Source: an uncultured Lacinutrix sp.
GTDB taxonomy: Bacteria > Bacteroidota > Bacteroidia > Flavobacteriales > Flavobacteriaceae
DNA: 64,000 nt
Direction: 5' to 3'
Assembly (NCBI GenBank): GCA_937129145.1
Contig: CAKZMU010000049.1
Location: 1 to 64,000, forward strand
The position numbers and the translations under genes were made by a program. The notes below the pieces were generated by a model, which was given only the letters and a program-made list of their open reading frames with translations, was not told where the DNA came from and ran no database searches. This document shows, in pieces, positions 50,316-58,208 of the stretch. Each line of letters starts with the position of its first letter. Within the stretch, counting starts at the first letter, position 1.

Positions 50316-51041
50316 ATGATTAAATTTTTTAGACATATTAGAAAATTATTGATAAATGAAAACAAAATGGGAAAATACTTTAAATACGCTATTGGCGAAA
50401 TACTACTTGTAGTTATTGGAATTCTGATAGCGCTTCAGATTAACACATGGAACACTAAAAGATTAGATAGTTTAAAAGAAAAAGCAATTCTTAAAGAATT
50501 ACATACAGAATTTTTAGGTAATAAAATTCAGTTTGACAGCGCTAAGGTGATTCATAAAAGGTCTATGAAATCTCTTAATACCATTATAGATTCTATGCCT
50601 CTAACCAAAGAAAATGTATTTACATTAATAAATGCTTTCGATTATGCTTTAAGCACATTTACCTTCAATCCATCTAGTGGTGTTACAAACTCATTAATCG
50701 CTTCTGGGAATTATGAACTTATAAAAAATGATACCTTAAGAAATTATTTGGTGACTTGGAATGATGTCTATCAAGACTTTTTAGAGGAAGAACTTAACCA
50801 TCAAAAATACAGGTATGAAGTTATGGATCCGCATTCTGCAGAGAATACAGATGTAATTATGCTTAATAAAGGAGACCAAACAGCCATAGATTATACTTTA
50901 GACTATATCGTATCTCGTGAATTTAGAGGTCATCTAACTGTTATTCAAGAAAGACTTCAAAATATTATAACCGACTTAGAACAAAAAACAGTAGAAAACC
51001 ATATAAACGAAATAATTAGACTTACCCAGACCAATGATTAA
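50316..51041 (+). CDS. DUF6090 membrane protein, array copy 4
   Basis: A 241-residue paralogue: MIKFFRHIRKLLINENKMGK, TM segment YAIGEILLVVIGILIALQIN, then a divergent region with SSGVTNSLIASGNYELIKND, a pattern (T..L..SG...L..N) also recognisable in copies 2 and 5. The stop overlaps copy 5 by 8 bp. Confidence 0.8.
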   Translation: MIKFFRHIRKLLINENKMGKYFKYAIGEILLVVIGILIALQINTWNTKRLDSLKEKAILKELHTEFLGNKIQFDSAKVIHKRSMKSLNTIIDSMPLTKENVFTLINAFDYALSTFTFNPSSGVTNSLIASGNYELIKNDTLRNYLVTWNDVYQDFLEEELNHQKYRYEVMDPHSAENTDVIMLNKGDQTAIDYTLDYIVSREFRGHLTVIQERLQNIITDLEQKTVENHINEIIRLTQTND

Positions 51042-51780
51042 ATTCTTCAGACATATTCGTAAATCATTAATCTCAGAGAACAAAATGGGAAAATATTTTA
51101 AATACGCTATTGGCGAAATACTTTTAGTAGTAATAGGCATTTTAATAGCATTACAGATTAATAATTGGAATGACAAAAAAAATAAAGAAAAACAAAAACA
51201 CACATACATAGAATCTCTTATCGGAAACTTAGAGCAAGATTCTATTAGCTTAGATCGCTTTCTAGCAACTAGTAAGCAAGAATACGACAAAACCGGGAAT
51301 CATGCTACAAGAATATATGGGCCAATGGCTACAGCTGATAGTTTAATTTATATAGCTAGATATGAATTCAATCAAACTACTAATGTTTTTGCTAGCACGT
51401 TTCATAATGAAACTTTTAAAACGCTTGTGGCTTCTGGAGATATTGAATTATTTGATAGTGAGGTCTCTAATGATTTAATGGAGTTAAATTCATTACAAGA
51501 ACAGGCTATTTTAAATATTGAAAAGCACAATGAAAACTATATACGTCAACTAGCTAAATATGCCGAAACATATACTATGATTCCTGTAATTCCGGATATA
51601 GAATCACCTGTGCAAAAAATGTTGTGGAAAAACATTAATAAAAAAGAATTTTCTAGTTTGTTTATAAGTGTTGTAGTATTAAAAGCTGTATTAGTATCGA
51701 GCGGAAGAACATATAATACAGAAATAAAAAAAAGAACATCTTCACTATTAGATAAATTAAGAAAGCAAAGTGCTAAATAA
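51034..51780 (+). CDS. DUF6090 membrane protein, array copy 5
   Basis: A 248-residue paralogue: MIKFFRHIRKSLISENKMGK, TM segment YAIGEILLVVIGILIALQIN, then a divergent region with TFHNETFKTLVASGDIELFD. The first 89 bases, from 51031, are nearly identical to those of copy 2 (two differences). A remnant of a sixth copy begins 2 bp after its stop. Confidence 0.8.
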   Translation: MIKFFRHIRKSLISENKMGKYFKYAIGEILLVVIGILIALQINNWNDKKNKEKQKHTYIESLIGNLEQDSISLDRFLATSKQEYDKTGNHATRIYGPMATADSLIYIARYEFNQTTNVFASTFHNETFKTLVASGDIELFDSEVSNDLMELNSLQEQAILNIEKHNENYIRQLAKYAETYTMIPVIPDIESPVQKMLWKNINKKEFSSLFISVVVLKAVLVSSGRTYNTEIKKRTSSLLDKLRKQSAK

Positions 51781-51782
51781 CA

Positions 51783-51866
51783 TGATTAAATTTTTTAGAT
51801 TATCGAAACAAAATTTTGGAATGCAAAAATCAAAAATCTTAATATTCACTACATTGGTACAATGAA
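51783..51866 (+). pseudogene. Remnant start of a sixth DUF6090 copy
   Basis: ATGATTAAATTTTTTAGATT encodes MIKFFR, the exact family start, but then diverges (LSKQNFGMQK...) and stops after 27 codons, overlapping the ALDH start by 5 bases. It appears to be the leftover 5' end of another copy, mostly deleted. Confidence 0.7.
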
Positions 51867-53301
51867 CATCCAAAACTACATAAACGGTCAATTTGTAAAT
51901 CCAATTCATAATGAATGGCTAAACAATTACAATCCAGCAAAAGGAGAAGTGTACAGTCAAATACCTAATTCGACAATTGAAGATGTAGAAATGGCATACA
52001 AGTCTGCCAAATCTGCCTTTAAGAAGTGGTCACTAACCTCTTTAGAAGAACGTAGTCGCATACTCATAAAAATTTCAGAATTACTAGAAGAAAATTTACA
52101 ACAGTTTGCTGAAGCCGAAAGTCTAGATAATGGAAAACCTATCTGGTTAGCAAAAGCTGTTGACATACCAAGAGCAGCAAGTAATTTTCGCTTTTTCGCA
52201 AACGCCATTACTCAATTTGCCAGCGAAAGCCATGAAAGTGTTGGTCATAATGCCATAAATTACACACTTAGACAACCCATTGGAGTCGTTGGTTGTATAA
52301 GTCCTTGGAACCTTCCACTCTATTTATTTTCTTGGAAAATTGCACCAGCAATTGCTGCAGGAAACTGTGTGGTTGCAAAACCAAGTGAAGTGACACCAAT
52401 GACAGCTTTTCTATTAAGCGAAATATGTATTGAAGCAGGATTACCAAAAGGCGTTTTAAATATCGTTCATGGTCTAGGCACAACAACTGGTCAAGCCATA
52501 GTGGAGCATCCAGGTATTAAAGCCATAAGTTTTACAGGAGGAACTGTAACAGGAGCACATATTGCAAAAGTCGCAGCACCAATGTTTAAAAAGTTGTCCT
52601 TAGAACTTGGTGGCAAAAACCCAAATATCATTTTTGCAGATTGCGATTATGATGATATGTTAACTACAACTGTGCGCTCGTCATTTGCTAATCAAGGTCA
52701 AATTTGTTTATGTGGAAGTCGCATATTTGTTGAAGACAGCATTTACGAAAAATTCAAAACCGATTTTGTAAAAAAAGTAAAGACCTTAAAGGTTGGTCAT
52801 CCATCAGCAACAGAAACCAAAGTAGGTGCTTTAGTATCAAAACCTCATTTAGAGAAAGTATTGAGTTACGTTAAAATTGCAAAAGGTGAAGGTGGTAAAG
52901 TTTTATGCGGCGGAAATCAACTAACTATTAAAGGCTCAGAGAATGGTTATTATATGGAACCAACCATTATTGAAGTTAAAACCGATGAATGTCGTGTAAA
53001 CCAAGAAGAAATTTTTGGTCCAGTAGTAACTATTATGCCTTTTAGTTCGGAAGAGGAAGTTTTACAAATGGCAAACAAAGTAAAATACGGTTTATCGGCA
53101 ACTCTTTGGACTAACGATTTAAAACGAACTATGCGAATGAGTAACCAATTACAAGTGGGAATTGTTTGGGTAAATACTTGGATGATGCGCGATTTACGTA
53201 CACCTTTTGGAGGTGTAAAAGACTCTGGCGTTGGTCGTGAAGGAGGTTTTGAAGCCTTACGTTTTTTTACTGAACCTAAAAATGTTTGTATAAAATATTA
53301 A
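51862..53301 (+). CDS. Aldehyde dehydrogenase, probable 2-aminomuconate semialdehyde dehydrogenase
   Basis: A 479-residue NAD-dependent ALDH. Visible: SPWNLPLYLFSWKIAPAIAA near residue 142, catalytic Glu in KLSLELGGKNP near residue 247, catalytic Cys in NQGQICLCGSRIF near residue 281, and the C-terminal PFGGVKDSGVGREGG. In this pathway the step from 2-aminomuconate semialdehyde to 2-aminomuconate is missing otherwise, and the sequence fits the AMSDH-like group; the role is inferred from the cluster. It follows the DUF6090 array directly. Confidence 0.85.
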   Translation: MNIQNYINGQFVNPIHNEWLNNYNPAKGEVYSQIPNSTIEDVEMAYKSAKSAFKKWSLTSLEERSRILIKISELLEENLQQFAEAESLDNGKPIWLAKAVDIPRAASNFRFFANAITQFASESHESVGHNAINYTLRQPIGVVGCISPWNLPLYLFSWKIAPAIAAGNCVVAKPSEVTPMTAFLLSEICIEAGLPKGVLNIVHGLGTTTGQAIVEHPGIKAISFTGGTVTGAHIAKVAAPMFKKLSLELGGKNPNIIFADCDYDDMLTTTVRSSFANQGQICLCGSRIFVEDSIYEKFKTDFVKKVKTLKVGHPSATETKVGALVSKPHLEKVLSYVKIAKGEGGKVLCGGNQLTIKGSENGYYMEPTIIEVKTDECRVNQEEIFGPVVTIMPFSSEEEVLQMANKVKYGLSATLWTNDLKRTMRMSNQLQVGIVWVNTWMMRDLRTPFGGVKDSGVGREGGFEALRFFTEPKNVCIKY

Positions 53302-53305
53302 GAAA

Positions 53306-54220
53306 ATGAAAATCAAAATACTATTACTAGCAGTATTTATTGTAAGTGTTTCTTGTAAACAAGAAGAAACCGACTGGATTGACAGGACTAAACATGAAGG
53401 CTTAACTAATATAGCTTTATCAGATAATTTTGAGACTTACGCAACCGAAGCTGAGCCAAAAAATCTTGCAAACACAATTAATAATCTTGAATTAGCAAAG
53501 GCTTACTTTGACAAGGTCTTTGATGAAGATTTAAATTTTGCTGTTTTATTTATTGACAATCAAAACTGGGATACATATGCATTTGCTCCTCCTCCTGGGA
53601 TGCCTCAATCTTATTTCGAAGGCAATATTGTTTTGGGTTTAAATAAATCGATTATAGCAAGTGGGTTTGAACAAGCATTAAGTCAAATGCCTCCTCAAGC
53701 CACCCAAGAACTAAAAACCCATTTTGGTGAGCCAATTGACCTTGACAAATTTTTTAGAGATGGCTTGGCACTTCATGAACTTGCTCATTTATATCAATTT
53801 TATAGAACTGGTAAAAATTGGGAAAGAAGATGGCTGAATGAACTTTTTGGGAACCTATGTCAAGTAGCTGCTTCAAAAAACTTCGAAGACCAGTCTACTT
53901 TTAACCAAATGGATTCATATCAAAACCTTGTGATAAGGAACAATCAATGGGGTGAATTAAAATATAAGACTCTCGAGGAGTTTGAAATTAATTATTTTGA
54001 TGTAATGAAAACTGGCCGAAATTATGGATGGTATCAAACAAAATTCTATACTATGTCCAAGGCACTATATTCAAAATATGGCGATTCATTTGTTGCAAAA
54101 TTTAGAAATTTTTTAATCAAATTGAAAAATCCAGAAAAACTTGATGACACAGCACTTAATGAATTGATGACAAAAGAGTTTGGGCAAGAAGTAATGAGCA
54201 TTATAAAATGGGATTACTAA
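53306..54220 (+). CDS. Lipoprotein with HExxH metalloprotease-like motif
   Basis: A 304-residue protein with lipoprotein signal MKIKILLLAVFIVSVSCKQE. Near residue 157 stands LALHELAHLYQFYRTGKNW, an HExxH zinc-site pattern (HELAH), with RRWLNELFGNLCQV about 18 residues later supplying a possible third ligand Glu, as in gluzincin-type peptidases. No named family is recognised. It sits 4 bp after the ALDH gene inside the kynurenine cluster, but its link to the pathway is unknown. Confidence 0.7.
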   Translation: MKIKILLLAVFIVSVSCKQEETDWIDRTKHEGLTNIALSDNFETYATEAEPKNLANTINNLELAKAYFDKVFDEDLNFAVLFIDNQNWDTYAFAPPPGMPQSYFEGNIVLGLNKSIIASGFEQALSQMPPQATQELKTHFGEPIDLDKFFRDGLALHELAHLYQFYRTGKNWERRWLNELFGNLCQVAASKNFEDQSTFNQMDSYQNLVIRNNQWGELKYKTLEEFEINYFDVMKTGRNYGWYQTKFYTMSKALYSKYGDSFVAKFRNFLIKLKNPEKLDDTALNELMTKEFGQEVMSIIKWDY

Positions 54221-54241
54221 TCCGTACGATATAAAATTATC

Positions 54242-54682
54242 ATGATAGAAGTTCAAAAAGACATTTTCTTTTCTTCTAATAAAAAAGATATGGACATGGA
54301 ATTGATTTACAATTTTATCCATAACAGCTATTGGGGAAAAACAAGAACGTTTGAAGAACAGAAAAAAGCAGTAGAAAACACACTTAATTTTGGCTTATTT
54401 CACGAAGGAACGCAAATAGCTTTTACAAGAGTGATGACAGATTTTGTGTTCTTTGCTTACATTCTTGATGTTTTTGTCATTAAAGAATATCAAGGCAATG
54501 GTTTGTCAAAATTATTGATGAATCAAATATTAGAACACGAGCCAATTAAAAATGTTGATAAATGGATTTTAGCAACACGTGATGCTCATGGATTATACAG
54601 TAAATTTGGTTTTGAATCATTAAAAAATCCGGATATGATCATGGAGAAAATGAGCGAACGCGCTAAAAAAATATACGAATAA
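54242..54682 (+). CDS. GNAT family N-acetyltransferase
   Basis: A 146-residue acetyltransferase with the acetyl-CoA motif VIKEYQGNGLSKLLMNQIL (Q-x-x-G-x-G form) near residue 82 and the closing strand ATRDAHGLYSKFGFESL. Substrate unknown. It lies between the metalloprotease-like lipoprotein and the SDR gene, 1 bp before the latter, so it is part of the same transcript. Confidence 0.85.
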   Translation: MIEVQKDIFFSSNKKDMDMELIYNFIHNSYWGKTRTFEEQKKAVENTLNFGLFHEGTQIAFTRVMTDFVFFAYILDVFVIKEYQGNGLSKLLMNQILEHEPIKNVDKWILATRDAHGLYSKFGFESLKNPDMIMEKMSERAKKIYE

Positions 54683-54683
54683 T

Positions 54684-55466
54684 ATGAATTTAAACCTAAA
54701 TAATAAATACGCATTAGTTTGTGGTAGCACAGCAGGAATAGGTAAAGCAACTGCGTTGGCTTTAGCTGCAGAAGGTGTACAAGTTACATTAGTAGCTAGA
54801 AATGAAGAGAAGCTAAAAGCAGCATTATCAGAATTACCTCAACAAAGACAACACGATTATATAGTTGCCGATTTTTCAAATCCAACAGAGTTAAAACAAA
54901 AAGTATCAGATTACGTTTCAAATAATCATGGATTCCATATTTTGGTAAACAATACTGGAGGACCAAAAGGTGGACCAGTTTTTTCTGCTGAAATAGAAGA
55001 ATTTGAAAATGCTTTTACACAGCACTTAAAATGTAATCATTTATTAGTACAGGTAGTTGTACCCTTTATGAAAAGTGAAGGTTATGGTCGCATTATTAAT
55101 GTTATTTCTACCTCAGTTAAACAACCTTTAGATGGTCTTGGTGTAAGCAATACCATAAGAGGAGCAGTTGCAAATTGGAGTAAAACTCTAGCCAATGAAT
55201 TAGGTCAATTTGGCATTACAGTAAACAACGTATTACCAGGAGCAACAGGAACTGAACGGTTAACTGAAATTATTAAAAACAAGTCTGCGAAAACTGGAAA
55301 ATCAGAAGAAGATGCTGCAAATGCAATGAAAAATGCGGTTCCTGCAAAGCGTTTTGCCAAACCTGAAGAACTAGCAAATGCCATTACATTTTTAGCTAGT
55401 GAATGTGCATCTTATATAAATGGAATTAACCTTCCTGTTGATGGTGGTCGAACAAAATCTTTGTAA
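54684..55466 (+). CDS. SDR family oxidoreductase with altered catalytic site
   Basis: A 260-residue Rossmann short-chain dehydrogenase: cofactor motif CGSTAGIGKATALALA near residue 13, LVNNTGGPKGGPVF near residue 90, and STSVKQPLDGLGVSNTIRGA near residue 145. Where classical SDRs have YxxxK, this protein has VSNTIRGAVANWSKTLA, lacking the active Tyr; a recognised SDR subgroup shares this. Homologues recur in Flavobacteriaceae kynurenine clusters (family knowledge). The exact substrate is unknown. Confidence 0.82.
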   Translation: MNLNLNNKYALVCGSTAGIGKATALALAAEGVQVTLVARNEEKLKAALSELPQQRQHDYIVADFSNPTELKQKVSDYVSNNHGFHILVNNTGGPKGGPVFSAEIEEFENAFTQHLKCNHLLVQVVVPFMKSEGYGRIINVISTSVKQPLDGLGVSNTIRGAVANWSKTLANELGQFGITVNNVLPGATGTERLTEIIKNKSAKTGKSEEDAANAMKNAVPAKRFAKPEELANAITFLASECASYINGINLPVDGGRTKSL

Positions 55467-55491
55467 CTTTATATCATTAAATTAAAACATC

Positions 55492-56028
55492 ATGAGCAAA
55501 CTATTCCCTCCAATTAATTTTAAAGCATGGATTGATGAAAACAGACACTTGTTAAAACCACCTGTTGGAAACAAAGTAGTCTGGAAAGATGGTGATTTTA
55601 TAGTCATGGTAGTTGGTGGTCCGAATAGTAGAAAAGATTATCATTATAACGAAACACCAGAATTCTTTTATCAAGTTGAAGGAGATATTACATTAAAAGT
55701 AATTGATAAAGGCACCCCAAAAGATATTCATATTAAAGAAGGAGAAATGTTTTTATTACCTCCTAAAGTGCCACATTCTCCCCAAAGAGATGCTAATACT
55801 GTAGGTTTAGTTATTGAATACCCAAGAGAGAAAGGAGTACAAGATGCACTACTATGGTTTTGTGAAAATTGTACAACCAAATTATATGAAGAAGATTTCA
55901 CGCTAGACAATATAGAAACAGATATGCCAAAGATTTTTGATAAATACTACGGTGATAAAGACAAACGTAGCTGCCCAAATTGTGGCGAAGTTATGCAACC
56001 ACCAAAAAAAGTACAGGTAGAAGAATAA
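55492..56028 (+). CDS. haaO: 3-hydroxyanthranilate 3,4-dioxygenase
   Basis: A 178-residue cupin dioxygenase opening the ring of 3-hydroxyanthranilate to 2-amino-3-carboxymuconate semialdehyde. The Fe2+ ligands fit DYHYNETPEFFYQVEG (His and Glu) near residue 45 and LPPKVPHSP (His) near residue 90. The C-terminus has a rubredoxin-like pair of CxxC (CENC near 124, CPNC near 163), as in bacterial HAAO. A hairpin repeat separates it from the decarboxylase gene. Confidence 0.95.
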   Translation: MSKLFPPINFKAWIDENRHLLKPPVGNKVVWKDGDFIVMVVGGPNSRKDYHYNETPEFFYQVEGDITLKVIDKGTPKDIHIKEGEMFLLPPKVPHSPQRDANTVGLVIEYPREKGVQDALLWFCENCTTKLYEEDFTLDNIETDMPKIFDKYYGDKDKRSCPNCGEVMQPPKKVQVEE

Positions 56029-56036
56029 TTTAAAAA

Positions 56037-56119
56037 TCGTCATTACGAGGAAGTATGACGAAGTAATCTCATAATTAAAAGATTGCCACATCCCGAAATT
56101 TCGGGACTCGCAATGACAA
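56037..56119. repeat. Hairpin repeat R6 between haaO and the decarboxylase
   Basis: Outer arms CGTCATTACGAG and CTCGCAATGAC pair, and the inner palindrome TCCCGAAATTTCGGGA is perfect. The repeat ends 2-3 bases before the ATG at 56122. The CGTCATTGCGAG type is widespread in Bacteroidota. Confidence 0.85.
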
Positions 56120-56121
56120 CT

Positions 56122-57207
56122 ATGGAAAAACGAAAACTAAGAATAAACGGTCACTCTCACCTCTTGCCCTATCCAGAGGAAATTCCTCAGTTTATGAAAG
56201 ACAAAGGTATTTTTTGGGTTGATAAAGACCGAAAGTATATGCTCCAAAAAGATTGGAACCGTCCAATAACCGATTCTAGTTTCTTTTTAAATGAAAAACT
56301 AGCATGGATGGAACGTTTCAATATAGACCATGCAGTTGTTTTAAATTTGTCTCAACTATATGGCAATGGTTTGCGTGTTGAGGAAATGAAGCAAGCTTTA
56401 CGTTTTCAAAATGATTTTAATGCACGTATTCAACGAGAAAATCCAAGTAAATTTACTTGTGGTTTTGTGGTTCATCCTGGTTTTGTTAAAGGTGCCTGTT
56501 GGGAGATAGAGCGTTGCGTTGAAGAATTAGGAATGCAATTATTGTGTTTACCAACACACTACATGGACACTATTGGAACTTGGCGTTGCATTTTTGATGA
56601 AGAAAATGAACCCATTTTTGAGCTTGCCAATAAATATAATCTTGCTGTAGAAATTCATCCTTACGATGGAGAAAAATTTATTAAGCTGGAAAATACTTCT
56701 TGGCGTTTTCATTTAATTTGGATGTTGGCTCAGTGTGCAGATGCGTATCATTTTTTAACTTTAAATGGCTATCAAGATAAGTATCCAAATATGCGAACTT
56801 GTTTTGCCCATGGAGGTCAACTAGCACAAATTAATTTAGGGAGGCGTATTCAAGGTTTTGATGGACGACCAGACTTATTTGAAGGCAAGAGTCATCCAAG
56901 AAAGGCTGTTGGGCACAAAAACATCTTTTTTGACACATTAGTTCATGATACTGGTGGTTTAGAATTATTGATTAAAAATCAAGGCTCTAAGCAAGTATTA
57001 ATGGGCTTAGATGATCCTTACCCTTTAGGTGAAATGGAAAGCGAAAAACAATCATCTTACCCTGGTAAAATTTTAGATTTGGCCATGGAAAGAGATATTA
57101 TTTCTGAACAAGAGAGAGATGCTATTTGGGAAGACAATGTCATACAGTGGCTTTGTGGAGATAATGAAGATTCCAAGAAAAAACTGGTAAATAGAATTTT
57201 AAGCTAA
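56122..57207 (+). CDS. 2-amino-3-carboxymuconate-6-semialdehyde decarboxylase
   Basis: A 361-residue amidohydrolase-family decarboxylase, converting ACMS to 2-aminomuconate semialdehyde. Metal-site features: NGHSHLLPYPEE (HxH) near residue 8, EIHPYDGEKF near residue 180, FAHGGQLAQIN near residue 230 and the Asp in LMGLDDPYPLGE near residue 295. The ATG at 56122 is chosen because earlier in-frame starts lie in the repeat R6; the next protein starts at its stop codon, with a one-base overlap. Equivalent to ACMSD / NbaD. Confidence 0.92.
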   Translation: MEKRKLRINGHSHLLPYPEEIPQFMKDKGIFWVDKDRKYMLQKDWNRPITDSSFFLNEKLAWMERFNIDHAVVLNLSQLYGNGLRVEEMKQALRFQNDFNARIQRENPSKFTCGFVVHPGFVKGACWEIERCVEELGMQLLCLPTHYMDTIGTWRCIFDEENEPIFELANKYNLAVEIHPYDGEKFIKLENTSWRFHLIWMLAQCADAYHFLTLNGYQDKYPNMRTCFAHGGQLAQINLGRRIQGFDGRPDLFEGKSHPRKAVGHKNIFFDTLVHDTGGLELLIKNQGSKQVLMGLDDPYPLGEMESEKQSSYPGKILDLAMERDIISEQERDAIWEDNVIQWLCGDNEDSKKKLVNRILS

Positions 57208-57851
57208 TGAATTTTCTACCTGAAGATATAGATAGTTATGTAGTTACTCATAGTCAAAATGAACCAGAATTACTTCAAGAACTCAATAGAGAAACTTATC
57301 AAAAAATTCTGCAACCACGCATGTTAAGTGGTCATTTTCAGGGCAGGGTTTTAAGCATGATTTCTAAATTACTTAATCCTAAAAATATACTAGAAATAGG
57401 TACTTATACAGGTTATTCCGCTCTATGTTTAGCAGAAGGAATACAAAGTTCTGGCGAAATTCACACTATAGATATTAACGAAGAGCTATTTGATTTTCAA
57501 CGCAAATATTTTGATAAGTCTGGTTTTGGAAATCAGATTATTCAACATACAGGAAACGCTTTAGATATAATTCCTAAACTTGATAAAAACTTTGATTTAG
57601 TATTTATTGATGCTGATAAGGAAAATTATGTCAATTATTTTCATGCAATCATTGATAATATGAATCCAGGAGGAATTATTTTATCTGATAATGTTCTTTG
57701 GAGTGGTAAGGTTCTAGATACTGAGTTTAAAAAAGAAGACACTTCAACGCCTGCACTTATAGAATACAACAAACTTTTAAAAGAAGACGACAGAGTGGAA
57801 ACTGTGATGCTGCCAATTCGTGACGGATTAACTATTTCAAGGAAATTATAA
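57207..57851 (+). CDS. O-methyltransferase (CCoAOMT/TrmR-like class I)
   Basis: A 214-residue SAM methyltransferase with motif I ILEIGTYTGYSALCLAEG near residue 60 and metal-binding DLVFIDADKENYVNYF near residue 131, followed by LSDNVLWSGKV. Similar to catechol/caffeoyl-CoA O-methyltransferases; members in Bacteroidota may act on tRNA or small phenols, so the substrate is open. It overlaps the decarboxylase stop by one base and converges with tatA with a 6-bp overlap. Confidence 0.85.
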   Translation: MNFLPEDIDSYVVTHSQNEPELLQELNRETYQKILQPRMLSGHFQGRVLSMISKLLNPKNILEIGTYTGYSALCLAEGIQSSGEIHTIDINEELFDFQRKYFDKSGFGNQIIQHTGNALDIIPKLDKNFDLVFIDADKENYVNYFHAIIDNMNPGGIILSDNVLWSGKVLDTEFKKEDTSTPALIEYNKLLKEDDRVETVMLPIRDGLTISRKL

Positions 57852-58133
57852 TTTCCGTTTTATAGAACCAGTAAAGTCATCCATTCCGTCCTTGACTTTA
57901 TTGATTTCTTCATTAACATCTTTAACAACATCGGTATCTATACCATGATTTTCGGCACTTTTAGCAATCTCATGCTTAATGTCGTTAGTGGCATCTTTTA
58001 GTGTGCGCATACCTTTTCCTAAACCGCGAGCTATTTCAGGGATTTTGTCAGCACCAAACACCATAACCACTATAAAAAGGATAAAGGTTATTTCGCCACC
58101 ACTAATAAATAAAAAAGTTGCTTGTTGTAACAT
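57846..58133 (-). CDS. tatA: Sec-independent protein translocase TatA/E
   Basis: A 95-residue TatA-type subunit: a TM helix at the N-terminus (EITFILFIVVMVFGAD), the hinge KIPEIARGLGKGMRTLK, and an acidic amphipathic C-terminus. It is part of the twin-arginine translocase pore in the inner membrane. TatC is not next to it here. It overlaps the stop of the O-methyltransferase by 6 bp. Confidence 0.92.
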   Translation of the reverse strand: MLQQATFLFISGGEITFILFIVVMVFGADKIPEIARGLGKGMRTLKDATNDIKHEIAKSAENHGIDTDVVKDVNEEINKVKDGMDDFTGSIKRKL

Positions 58134-58156
58134 AGTACAAATATAATGAGTATGTA

Positions 58157-58190
58157 TAAAAAAACCGACTTAAAAAAGTCGGTTTTAATA
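58157..58190 (-). terminator. Terminator of the M1 peptidase gene
   Basis: AAAACCGACTT and AAGTCGGTTTT form an 11-bp stem; on the minus strand a run of seven T follows. It lies between the M1 peptidase stop and the tatA start. Confidence 0.88.
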
Positions 58191-58208
58191 TTTAATTATA
58201 AACTATCT

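Noticed and set aside
56083..56121. Longer start for the ACMS decarboxylase
   Set aside because: The extension is encoded by repeat R6, and a suitable ATG follows at 56122.
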